From assembly GCA_964482435.1 (NCBI GenBank), contig CAYZXL010000004.1:110068-174067 (forward strand): a DNA stretch of 64,000 bases, in the 5' to 3' direction. The notes beneath the pieces are model-generated. The model made no database searches, was not told where the DNA came from, and saw only the letters and a program-made list of their open reading frames with translations. Origin of the DNA: CAYZXL01 sp964482435. Its GTDB lineage: Bacteria; Auribacterota; JABMQX01. Both the position numbers and the translations under genes were made by a program. Shown here in pieces: positions 34,860 through 42,590 of the stretch (position 1 is the first letter of the stretch; each line of letters opens with the position of its first letter).

Positions 34860-35780
34860 ATGGCTTTGTTTGGAAAACTCAGAAATGGGCTGAAGAAGAC
34901 AAGGGAGCGCCTCACCTCTGGCATCGTCAGGATTTTTGCCCGCGGAGGAAAACTTGACGAGGAAGTCCTCGAAGACCTCGAGGGCACGTTTCTCCAGGCG
35001 GACATGGGGGTGAGGATGACTTCTCGCCTGATGGAATCCGTCCGGGAGCTGTCCAAAAGCGAGAAAGGGCTCGACAGGGACGCACTGATAGGGAGGCTTC
35101 GGCAAGAGATTGCCTCCGCCCTCGACGCCCCGCCCGAAGGCGGGGTTCCCCTCAAGATTTCCCCGTCACCTCCGACGGTTATCCTCATCGTAGGCGTCAA
35201 CGGGACTGGCAAGACCACTACTATTGCCAAGCTGGTCAAGGGGTTCACGGATGACGGCAAGAAAGTCCTTGTCGCCGCCTGCGATACGTTCCGAGCGGCA
35301 GCGATTGACCAGCTTGTCATTCTGACGGAGCGGGCGGGCGGTTCTATCGTCAAGCACAAGCACGGCGCCGACGCCGCAGCCGTAGCCTTTGACGCCGCAG
35401 AAGCTTCCAGAGCTAGGGGGATGGATTTCCTCATCATAGACACCGCCGGAAGGCTCCACACGAAAATCAACCTGATGGAGGAAATCAAGAAAGTCCAGCG
35501 GGTCATTGCAGGCAAAATCCCCGGGGCGCCCCACGAAGTCCTCCTCGTCCTCGACGCCACCACGGGGCAGAACGCTCTCCAGCAGGCGAAGATGTTCCAC
35601 GAAGCCCTCGGACTGACGGGAATCGTCATGGCAAAACTCGACGGCACAGCCAAGGGCGGAATTCTTCTGGCAATTAAGGAGGAGCTTGGCGTCCCGATAA
35701 AGTTCATTGGAGTTGGCGAGCAGCTCGACGACCTGGCGCCTTTCGTCCCGTCCGAGTTCGCCGCTGCTCTTTTCGCCTGA
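34860..35780 (+). CDS. ftsY: Signal-recognition-particle receptor FtsY
   Basis: The SRP-dependent GTPase that docks ribosomes to the Sec translocon. 306 residues: N domain (1-90), then G domain with P-loop VGVNGTGKTTTIAKL (G1), DTFRAAAIDQL (G2), IIDTAGRLHTKINLM (G3), TGIVMAKLDGTAKGG (G4) and GEQLDDLAPF. It lacks the acidic A domain, as in many bacteria. The N-G linker (ALDAPPEGGVPLKISP, residues about 88-103) is formed by a palindromic CCCCGCCCGAAGGCGGGG at 35128-35145 that is a member of the window's repeat family. A weak ribosome site (CAGGAG) precedes the ATG. Confidence 0.97.
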   Translation: MALFGKLRNGLKKTRERLTSGIVRIFARGGKLDEEVLEDLEGTFLQADMGVRMTSRLMESVRELSKSEKGLDRDALIGRLRQEIASALDAPPEGGVPLKISPSPPTVILIVGVNGTGKTTTIAKLVKGFTDDGKKVLVAACDTFRAAAIDQLVILTERAGGSIVKHKHGADAAAVAFDAAEASRARGMDFLIIDTAGRLHTKINLMEEIKKVQRVIAGKIPGAPHEVLLVLDATTGQNALQQAKMFHEALGLTGIVMAKLDGTAKGGILLAIKEELGVPIKFIGVGEQLDDLAPFVPSEFAAALFA

Positions 35781-35835
35781 TGGATGCGGCGGTCCATTAG
35801 TGTCCCGGTGTCCTGGCGGTTGGGATATGCAGGGG

Positions 35836-35992
35836 GTCTCTCGCGGAGCCGCGAAGGACGCAAAGGAGCAGAGCCCATGCGTCCTTGGCACCTTAGCGTC
35901 TTGGCGAGAAAAAACGGGGCCGATAGAGCCATTTTCATGGTCTCCGGGTGTGCACAAGCTCACGAGGCACTGCCCTGAAAATAGGCGCTGCC
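35836..35992. repeat. Dispersed compound repeat, copy D
   Basis: TCTCTCGCGGAGCCGCGAAG ... TTAGCGTCTTGGCGAGAAAA, 25 bases, then CCATTTTCATGGTCTCCGGG and TGTGCACAAGCTCACGAGG. A full-length copy between ftsY and ribD, aligned with copies A and E. CCTGAAAATAGGCGCT at its end also flanks copy A, on the other side. Confidence 0.7.
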
Positions 35993-36041
35993 CAGCCGGG
36001 GTCAGGACAGGGACTGCAACCACGAAGGCACGAAGAGATAA

Positions 36042-37160
36042 GTGAAAGACCTCGACGAAAAATTCATGCGGTTGGCTCTTCGCCTCGCCGCTAAGGGAAA
36101 AGGCACTACCAGCCCGAATCCACGCGTCGGGGCAGTGGTTGTGAAAGGCGGACGCACCATCGCTAAAGGCTGGCACAGGCGCGCGGGCGAACCGCATGCA
36201 GAGGTCATCGCTCTCGACGACGCTGGCAAATCGGCCCGTGGCTCCACTCTTTACGTCACCTTAGAGCCGTGCTCGACGTGGGGTCGAACTCCCCCCTGCA
36301 CGGACAGAATCATAGCGTCAGGCGTCAAGCGTGTGGTCGTCGGCGCCATTGACCCATGGCCTGCTCATCGCGGACGCGGGCTGAAAATCCTGAAAAGAAA
36401 GGGAATCGCGGTTACGTCCGGCGTTCTAAAACAAGAAGCGGAAAGACTCAACGAGGGGTTCAATAAATGGGTCCTGACGGGCTTCCCTTTTGTTACGGTC
36501 AAGGCAGCCCTCAGCCTCGACGGCAAAATCGCGACTGCGACGGGCGGGTCGAGATGGATTTCCAACGAGCTTTCGCGCGAGCACGCCCACCGGATGCGAA
36601 ACGAGTCCGACGCCATTATGGTGGGGATCGGAACCGTCAAACGCGACGACCCTTCGCTGACCGTCCGGGGGAATTTCCGCGACGTGCACAGTCCCTGGAG
36701 AATCGTGGTTGATTCCAGAGCCTCCATTGACCTCGGCTGCAAGCTCCTTTCTGGTCCCGACGCTCGGAGAACCATCATAGCCACCACGCGCTCCGCACCC
36801 CGAGAAAAACTCGATGCCATCAGTTCTACCGGCGAGGAGGTCATCGTCTGTCAGGAGAAGGACGGAAAAGTCAATCTTCGTGACCTCATGAGAAAACTCG
36901 CCAAGCGTGGCATCCTTTACGTCCTTATCGAGGGCGGGGCTAAGCTCATCACGTCCGCTCTTGAAGAAGGGTTGGTGGATAAGGTAGCCTTCTTCTACGC
37001 CCCGAAAATCATCGGGGGGACTGAGGCCCCGTCTGTGGTTGCTGGCAAGGGGGCTTCGACTTTGAGGGATGCAATCGCCCTGACAGACGTTTCCGTCAGG
37101 CGCTTCGGCAGCGACATTTTCATCGAAGGTTACGTCGGCAGAAGGAAAACGCAGCGGTAG
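36042..37160 (+). CDS. ribD: Bifunctional riboflavin deaminase/reductase RibD
   Basis: 372 residues. N-terminal zinc deaminase (1-145): HAEVIALD with catalytic His-Ala-Glu, then TLEPCSTWGRTPPCTD with the two zinc cysteines. C-terminal DHFR-like reductase (150-370): SLDGKIATATGGSRWISN and RNESDAIMVGIGTVKRDDPSLTVR, EGGAKLI. It makes the pyrimidine of riboflavin. GTG start (AGATAAGTGAAAG), preceded by a repeat copy. No FMN riboswitch pattern is visible upstream. It shares a region with ribE 300 bases downstream; no ribBA or ribH is in view. Confidence 0.97.
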   Translation: MKDLDEKFMRLALRLAAKGKGTTSPNPRVGAVVVKGGRTIAKGWHRRAGEPHAEVIALDDAGKSARGSTLYVTLEPCSTWGRTPPCTDRIIASGVKRVVVGAIDPWPAHRGRGLKILKRKGIAVTSGVLKQEAERLNEGFNKWVLTGFPFVTVKAALSLDGKIATATGGSRWISNELSREHAHRMRNESDAIMVGIGTVKRDDPSLTVRGNFRDVHSPWRIVVDSRASIDLGCKLLSGPDARRTIIATTRSAPREKLDAISSTGEEVIVCQEKDGKVNLRDLMRKLAKRGILYVLIEGGAKLITSALEEGLVDKVAFFYAPKIIGGTEAPSVVAGKGASTLRDAIALTDVSVRRFGSDIFIEGYVGRRKTQR

Positions 37161-37466
37161 ATGCTGTGTTTCATAAGTTCGATCACGTGTGGTGGATAAA
37201 TCCGGTTGGTCGAGAAGCCCGGCTGAAGTCCCGCCGATGGCGGGATGGCTAAAGGGGAGTGCCGGCTAAAGCCCGGCACGCCCTACGGCTGCTTTGGGTA
37301 GTTGGTCAATCAAGACAACCACTCGTGATCCATGACCGTATTTGCGGAAGCGCCCACTAAGCGGCCTGCAAGTGGGTTGTCGCATAGCCGCCGGGCGAGG
37401 AGTCATAGAGCCCCCCGGGGCGTTGAGTTTTTCTCGGCGGCATGGTTGAGCCGCGAGGCAAAAAGA
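37161..37466. repeat. Palindromic repeats between ribD and ribE
   Basis: Non-coding 306 bases holding CCCGCCGATGGCGGG near 37230 and GCCGGCTAAAGCCCGGC near 37262. Both have a purine-rich loop of the window's REP-like type. Confidence 0.6.
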
Positions 37467-38108
37467 ATGTTCACAGGAATTGTCGAAGAAATCGGGAGAG
37501 TCGTCTCGCTTGAGCGGTCGCAGGCGGGCGGACGAATCGTCATCAGCGCCCAGAGGACGCTGGAAGGCACGAAGCTCGGCGACAGCATCCTCGTCAACGG
37601 CGCGTGTCTGACAGTCTCGTCTGTCTCAGAGAATGAAATGGCGATGGACCTCCTCGCCGAGACTTTGTCCAGGACAAACCTGGGCGGACTTCGCAGGGGG
37701 GATTTGGTTAACCTCGAAAGGTCTCTGACGCCGCAATCCCGCCTCGGCGGGCATTTCGTCCTCGGACATGTGGATGGCACGGGGACAATCACGCGATTCG
37801 AGAGACGCGGCGAGGACCTCGTTTTAGAGATTGAGGCGCCGACGGAAATCGTCTCGAAACTCTCGCCAAAAGGTTCTGTTGCCATAGACGGCATAAGCCT
37901 CACCGTCGTCTCGATTGCGGACCGCCGTTTCACCATTCACATCGTCCCGTACACGTTCAATGCCACCAACCTGAAAATGAGAAAACAGGGCGATAAAGTG
38001 AACATTGAGATAGACATTTTCGCACGATACCTGCATGACTTTCTGACAAGGCAGGGCAAGCTTCCCGGAGTCACGGAGGAGTCACTTCGCCGCGCCGGGT
38101 TTGATTGA
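37467..38108 (+). CDS. ribE: Riboflavin synthase alpha chain
   Basis: 213 residues made of two lumazine-binding domains, MFTGIVEEIGRVVSLE (1-97) and VLGHVDGTGTITRF (98-200), each with the GxCLT/GISLTV signature (NGACLTVSSV, DGISLTVVSI). Dismutates two lumazines to riboflavin. An upstream frame extends 45 codons, but ATG at 37467 is the invariant MFTGIVEE start and AAAAAGA precedes it. Followed by a TonB-like gene. Confidence 0.97.
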   Translation: MFTGIVEEIGRVVSLERSQAGGRIVISAQRTLEGTKLGDSILVNGACLTVSSVSENEMAMDLLAETLSRTNLGGLRRGDLVNLERSLTPQSRLGGHFVLGHVDGTGTITRFERRGEDLVLEIEAPTEIVSKLSPKGSVAIDGISLTVVSIADRRFTIHIVPYTFNATNLKMRKQGDKVNIEIDIFARYLHDFLTRQGKLPGVTEESLRRAGFD

Positions 38109-38119
38109 ACGGACCGAAA

Positions 38120-38872
38120 ATGAGTTTCCCCATCTCGCATCTCTATCCGTTATTTCTTGTTCTCTGGGTTATCGTATTCTGGTCGCGTTCAAACGTCTTC
38201 CGGTCGGCGCTCCTGATTTCCCTGGCATTTCACGCCATTTTTCTTGTGCGGGTTAGCGGCCTGGGAGCAAAGAAAGTTCAGCCGGAACGAATCATCTCCT
38301 TCACCTTCGTTCAGGGTGGGCAAGGGCGCGATGAGTCGTCGTCCGAAAGACCTGTCGGTCCTTCGCCGCAGCCTTCCCCCATCGCCAAAGAGACAGCCGT
38401 GGAGGATTCCGAAGCCGAACAGAAATCGCCCGTTCCGCCGGAAGAGGCCCTTCCCAGGCCGGTTGCTCAACGCATCGAGAAAGACCTTCCACGGATAGAG
38501 GATGCGTCCTTGCTTGATTTTTCCGCGGACCCTCTCGCCGAGGACTACCGGCGGGCGTTGCAGCGGTTAATCCAGCGCTATCAGCAGACCCCGCCCGAAA
38601 TCTTTCAGCGCGGCGTCGAAGCGAGGGTCAAGGTCTGGTTCAATCTTTCCCGCGACGGCAAGCTCAACCAGCCCATATTCGTTGACCCCAAAATCCGTTC
38701 CTCCGACGACATTGTCAACAAAGCCGCTATAGACAGCGTGGTTGCCGCCGCAGAGCACTTTCCGCCGCTTCCCCGACACATCAACCGTCCGGAAATGTGG
38801 TTCTACGTTTACGTGGATTACGGCCCCGCTTTTGGCGGGAAGGCACTCACCGGGGACTCAACCGGGGAATAG
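38120..38872 (+). CDS. TonB-like C-terminal domain protein with N-terminal membrane segments
   Basis: Starts at ATG 38120, 11 bases after the ribE stop. Two hydrophobic segments (about 5-21, YPLFLVLWVIVFW; and 27-43) anchor it, followed by a proline/serine/glutamate-rich stretch (60-130) that could span the periplasm, and a C-terminal TonB-like fold (160-250; VEARVKVWFNLSRDGKL, VNKAAIDSVVAAAEHFPPLP). It resembles TonB C-terminal proteins that carry energy or force to the outer membrane, but no ExbB/ExbD neighbours exist here. Linked to the following HExxH gene by a 4-base gap. Confidence 0.75.
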   Translation: MSFPISHLYPLFLVLWVIVFWSRSNVFRSALLISLAFHAIFLVRVSGLGAKKVQPERIISFTFVQGGQGRDESSSERPVGPSPQPSPIAKETAVEDSEAEQKSPVPPEEALPRPVAQRIEKDLPRIEDASLLDFSADPLAEDYRRALQRLIQRYQQTPPEIFQRGVEARVKVWFNLSRDGKLNQPIFVDPKIRSSDDIVNKAAIDSVVAAAEHFPPLPRHINRPEMWFYVYVDYGPAFGGKALTGDSTGE

Positions 38873-38876
38873 GACC

Positions 38877-39575
38877 ATGCCTGTGCACTGGCGTGCGGAG
38901 GGTGAGCTAACGATCTTCCGAAAAGCCGTTTACTTACTGTTCGGTGTCCTTCTGATTCCCCTGTGCGTGGGCGTTGGCTACTCGACGATTCGGCAGATAA
39001 TCGCTTCGGACGATTTGCGGCAAAATGTGGTTTTCTTTTTCATCGGATTCGTCTCCTACCTCACCTTCTTCGTCGCCTTCCGAAAACCTCTTCGCCCGTA
39101 TCTATTAGGGCACGAGCTGACCCATGCGCTATGGGTCTGGCTATTCCGGGGAAAAGTCCGCGACATCCGCCTTTCGAGCCAGCGGGGCCAAATCAAGGCG
39201 ACGAAAAGAAACATCCTCATCGCCCTTGCGCCATATTTTTTCCCATTCTATACGGTCCTCGTGATGCTCGGTTACTGGCTCGTCTCCCTCTGGGTTGAGT
39301 TTGGTCTTTATCGGCGTTTGGTCGTTTTTGTCATCGGATTCACCTGGTCGTTCCACCTCCTCCTCAACCTCTTCGTCCTTCGCCGCGGGCAAGAGGATTT
39401 GCGGCTCTCCGGCGGTTTCTTCTCCCTCGTCGTAATCTTCCTTTTCAACTTCCTCATCTTTGGCCTGATAATGGTGTTCGTATGCGACGACCTCAGCCTC
39501 AAGGGCTACCTTTCCAAATTGACCAAAGACGTACTGAGCTTCTATACTGCCGTCATGCGTTCGACCCCGCCATAA
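38877..39575 (+). CDS. Predicted membrane HExxH metalloprotease-like protein
   Basis: 232 residues with about five hydrophobic segments. YLLGHELTHALWVWLF (about 76-92) gives HExxH, the zinc-binding and catalytic motif, inside or beside a membrane segment, as in site-2 (M50) proteases; a second metal ligand such as an LDG motif is not obvious. ATG 38877 lies four bases after the TonB-like stop with AGGA in it; a longer frame reaches upstream but lacks a ribosome site. The stop codon is embedded in the loop of a REP-like palindrome. Intramembrane proteolysis is possible but unproven. Confidence 0.65.
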   Translation: MPVHWRAEGELTIFRKAVYLLFGVLLIPLCVGVGYSTIRQIIASDDLRQNVVFFFIGFVSYLTFFVAFRKPLRPYLLGHELTHALWVWLFRGKVRDIRLSSQRGQIKATKRNILIALAPYFFPFYTVLVMLGYWLVSLWVEFGLYRRLVVFVIGFTWSFHLLLNLFVLRRGQEDLRLSGGFFSLVVIFLFNFLIFGLIMVFVCDDLSLKGYLSKLTKDVLSFYTAVMRSTPP

Positions 39576-39582
39576 GGCGGGG
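39565..39582. repeat. REP-like palindrome overlapping the stop codon of the HExxH gene
   Basis: CCCCGCC-ATAA-GGCGGGG: the stop TAA is in the loop. Same element as 35128-35145 and 33066-33082. It contributes the last residues (TPP). Confidence 0.7.
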
Positions 39583-39589
39583 TGAGAAA

Positions 39590-39726
39590 CCGCCAACAGT
39601 CCTTTTCGACCCGGAGAACCGGAAGCCTGCAAACGGGTCTAAACTCAGCGGTGGAAGGAGTACGCGAGGATCAATGTCCCGCTCTTCGGCATTGAGGTCG
39701 AGCGCAACCAGGTGCGGAGTTTCTGA
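39590..39726 (+). pseudogene. Possible gene remnant with coding-like tail
   Basis: Between the HExxH gene and the TPR gene a reading frame without a start encodes ...QRWKEYARINVPLFGIEVERNQVRSF and then stops at 39726, two bases before the next ATG. In a second frame just upstream FDPENRKPANGSKLS is seen. The pair looks like one gene tail broken by a frameshift; no family is recognised. Alternatively it is chance. Confidence 0.25.
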
Positions 39727-39727
39727 T

Positions 39728-41095
39728 ATGATCACCGGCAAGATGGTTACAAGTATCGTTCTGGGCGCGCTTTTCGCTATCAGGCCCTCGGCAGCGGTCC
39801 CGGTTGAGGTCCACGTTTACCTCGCCAACGAGGACCACATCACCGGGCAGGAGCTATCGCTCGACGACAAGACCTTTTCCCTCGTCACCCCTCACTGCGG
39901 GCGGATGGCAATCGAGCGTGCCGCAGTCAAGGGCATCTCCCACGACACCGACCGCGCCAGTGACATTCTTCAGTTCGTCGGCGAAAGCGACGTCGTCCAT
40001 AACCTCAACGGCGACCGTCTCTCGGGCCGAGTGCTGGAGATAAAGGACGATGCCATCTTCCTCGAAGCCTCCTTTGCACAAGGCAAAAGAATCACCGTAA
40101 GAACCGACCAGCTCGATTACCTTGTCTTCGCCAGCGTCAAGAAGGCCGAGCCGACTACGGATCCGGCAGACGTCCGCGTTATCTTCACCAACGGCGACGT
40201 CATTTCCGGAAAAGTCACGGGGTTTCAGTCCGATCCGGGGGGTCAGGGGAAATTTGTCTTCGATCCACCATATTCGAAGGGCGTTCAGTTTCCAAGCGGC
40301 GTCTTCCGCTCGATTCACAGCGCCACCCAGTCGAGGGAGTTCTTCCCGGGGGGCGTCGCCGAAGCCCTCATGGACGTTCTGGAAAAGTCCGGTGAAGCTG
40401 CGGGGGTGTACGGGCAAATCTATCCCTCCCTCGTCAAGTCTCTGCTGAAAGACGGTGATAAGAAAGGCGCTCTCCTCGTTTTCAAAAGAGTCTCCGGCTA
40501 CCTCAACGAGCAGTACGCCTTTCAGAGAATCGGCGACGAATTCCTCGCCAGCAACATGCTTGATGCCGCAGTCGAAGCTTACGAGAAGATGCTGGAAAAG
40601 TCCCCGACCTACTACTATTCTTACACGAAGCTTTTCGAGGCCTACGTCAAAATGGGAAAAGACTCGGACGCAGCGGAAGTTTACGAGCGTCTTCTTTCCA
40701 ACCCGGCGGTCGGACTCGATGGCTATGGGACGAGCCTCAACAAAATCAGGATGGACCTGAGCGATACTTACATCAGGTTGAAGGAGTTTGATAAGGCGGC
40801 CGAGCAACTCCGGAAGGTCGTCGTGGCTCCGCCCGAGCAGGAAGATGTTCGCGCAACCGCCCTGGCGAAGCTCATTAGCCTTTTTCGGGAGCAGGGCAAG
40901 ATTGACGCGCTTACCGAAAGGTACAGGGCGGAGCTTTCCGAAAAGAACAGGATTCTCGGCGAGAGCTACCTCGAGATGATAAGAATCTACCTCGAAGAAG
41001 GAAAAGTCATGAAGGCCAAGACCTACGTCCAGAGGCTTCAGGAGCTCGGCTTATCGGAATACGCCGAAAAGGCAAGGCAGCTCATCAAAGAGTAA
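39728..41095 (+). CDS. Secreted TPR-repeat protein
   Basis: 455 residues. Signal peptide (1-22, IRPSAA), then two beta-rich segments of about 50 residues each (VHVYLANEDHITGQELSLDDKTFSLVTP and VRVIFTNGDVISGKVTG), which look like SH3-like/LSM-style repeats, then about seven TPR or TPR-like helices (180-450; AYEKMLEKSPTYYYSYTKLFEAYVKMGKDSDAAEVYERLLS, YIRLKEFDKAAEQLRKVV). Probably a periplasmic or envelope scaffold. Start ATG 39728 has GCGGAG nine bases before it; the frame extends farther upstream (ATG at 39674), but that sequence is repeat debris. It precedes a MoxR gene closely, so the two are cotranscribed. Confidence 0.8.
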   Translation: MITGKMVTSIVLGALFAIRPSAAVPVEVHVYLANEDHITGQELSLDDKTFSLVTPHCGRMAIERAAVKGISHDTDRASDILQFVGESDVVHNLNGDRLSGRVLEIKDDAIFLEASFAQGKRITVRTDQLDYLVFASVKKAEPTTDPADVRVIFTNGDVISGKVTGFQSDPGGQGKFVFDPPYSKGVQFPSGVFRSIHSATQSREFFPGGVAEALMDVLEKSGEAAGVYGQIYPSLVKSLLKDGDKKGALLVFKRVSGYLNEQYAFQRIGDEFLASNMLDAAVEAYEKMLEKSPTYYYSYTKLFEAYVKMGKDSDAAEVYERLLSNPAVGLDGYGTSLNKIRMDLSDTYIRLKEFDKAAEQLRKVVVAPPEQEDVRATALAKLISLFREQGKIDALTERYRAELSEKNRILGESYLEMIRIYLEEGKVMKAKTYVQRLQELGLSEYAEKARQLIKE

Positions 41096-41117
41096 CTCAC
41101 CCATCAGGAGGATTTGA

Positions 41118-42188
41118 GTGGAAAAGAACCAGGCAGAGATGAACGAAAACCAGATGGTGTCGGCCGAAGCTTTAACCCGCGGTGACGTCGAGGCGGTTGA
41201 CAGGCTCAAGGAAGCCTACAACACCCTGAACCGCGAGATCGCCAAGGTCATCGTCGGCCAGACCGCGGTTGTAGAGCAGCTTCTCATCGCGATTTTCTGT
41301 CGAGGACATTGCCTTCTGGTGGGGGTGCCCGGTCTCGCCAAGACCCTCATGGTTCGCACAGTCGCGCGAGCCCTCGACCTGGCTTTCAAGAGAATTCAGT
41401 TCACCCCCGACCTCATGCCCGCCGACATCACCGGAACCGACATCATCCAGGAAGACCCGGAAACCCACCAGCGCCGATTTGTCTTCCTGAAAGGTCCCAT
41501 CTTCTCAAACATCGTCCTGGCAGACGAGATCAACCGAACGCCTCCCAAGACTCAGGCGGCTCTCCTGGAAGCGATGCAGGAGCATCAGGTAACCGCTTCC
41601 GGGAGGCTCTACAAACTCGACGAGCCGTTCTTCGTCCTGGCAACCCAGAACCCAATCGAGCTTGAGGGGACTTATCCTCTGCCGGAGGCTCAGCTCGACA
41701 GGTTCATGTTCAGCGTCAAGGTTGATTACCCCAGCGAGGAAGAAGAGCTTGAAATAGTCAAGACGACGACAACCTCCTTCGAACCGGATCTCAGGCAAGT
41801 CCTTTCCGGTTCGGAAATCATCGAGCTTCAGCAGATTGTCCTGCGGACGCCCGTCCCCGACCACGTCTATAAGTACGCCTTGAAGCTCGCTCGCACCACG
41901 CGGCCGCGAAGGGAAGGTTCCCCTGACTTCATAGACGCCTGGGTGAGCTGGGGCGCCGGTCCGCGAGCCACCCAGTATCTTATCCTCGGTGCAAAAGCCA
42001 GGGCCATCCTTTACGGAAGGTATTGTGCCCTCGTTGAGGATGTCCGCGCCGTGGCTGCCCCCGTCATGCGACACCGCATAGTCACCAACTTCAACGCCGA
42101 ATCCGAAGGAATAGGCACCGACCACATCATCGAACGCCTCGTGAAATCTCTCCCCGCCGGAAAAGACGAAAAGCCGATCAGGGTTTAG
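41118..42188 (+). CDS. MoxR-family AAA+ ATPase
   Basis: 356 residues of the MoxR class of AAA+ chaperones. GVPGLAKTLMVRTVARALDL (Walker A variant without Lys-Ser/Thr), TPDLMPADITGTDI, GPIFSNIVLADEINRTPPKTQAALLEAMQE (Walker B), and LATQNPIELEGTYPLPEAQLDRFMF sensor region. MoxR proteins usually assist in maturation of DUF58/VWA proteins; no VWA or DUF58 gene is next to it here. Starts at GTG with CAGGAGG eight bases before, 22 bases after the TPR gene. Probably works on the envelope. Confidence 0.94.
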   Translation: MEKNQAEMNENQMVSAEALTRGDVEAVDRLKEAYNTLNREIAKVIVGQTAVVEQLLIAIFCRGHCLLVGVPGLAKTLMVRTVARALDLAFKRIQFTPDLMPADITGTDIIQEDPETHQRRFVFLKGPIFSNIVLADEINRTPPKTQAALLEAMQEHQVTASGRLYKLDEPFFVLATQNPIELEGTYPLPEAQLDRFMFSVKVDYPSEEEELEIVKTTTTSFEPDLRQVLSGSEIIELQQIVLRTPVPDHVYKYALKLARTTRPRREGSPDFIDAWVSWGAGPRATQYLILGAKARAILYGRYCALVEDVRAVAAPVMRHRIVTNFNAESEGIGTDHIIERLVKSLPAGKDEKPIRV

Positions 42189-42590
42189 CCGCCGTGGGAG
42201 CCGCGCGCCCCCGGTTCACACGTGTCGTCCAGGGTGCTGAGATTCACAAACCCAACCGGACAGGTACGGCTGTATTTAGGGGTTGTCTGCGCCTGGTAAC
42301 GCCGCCGTCCCGGCGGCTGTCCTGAGGGCGTCTCGCCCCCAGAATCGGGGGCAGGATGCCCCCTATACAGCCGGCAAGATGCCGGCGGTACGAAGAGTCT
42401 GCACCGACCCGACCCACTCAAATGCAGCCACATCCAACCGGACATTCTGATTGACACACCGTCTGTACCCCGTTACTATGGCCGCCGCAGTAGATGGAAT
42501 AACATCCTGAACAGTCATGAGGGCCGCGTCTCGCACTGATCGCGCGGGAAATGACACCGTCCACACCACTGCCGAAAGGAAGGCCGCACA
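42189..42590 (+). other. Non-coding leader region of beta-helix gene
   Basis: 402 bases with no gene. It contains a palindrome cluster near 42300-42395 (CCGTCCCGGCGG, GGGGGCAGGATGCCCCC, GCCGGCAAGATGCCGGC) and then a good promoter at 42451-42479. Confidence 0.6.
42451..42479 (+). promoter_or_regulatory. Sigma-70 type promoter of beta-helix gene
   Basis: Perfect TTGACA at 42451-42456, 17-base spacer, TACTAT at 42474-42479 (4 of 6 with TATAAT). About 112 bases upstream of the start at 42591, after a palindrome cluster. Confidence 0.6.

Noticed and set aside
34529..35938. 469-codon minus-strand frame opposite ftsY
   Set aside because: FtsY is unmistakable on the plus strand; the opposite frame is serine/arginine-rich shadow sequence.
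35781..36041. FMN riboswitch upstream of ribD
   Set aside because: I looked for the RFN conserved segments and found only the dispersed repeat copy D.
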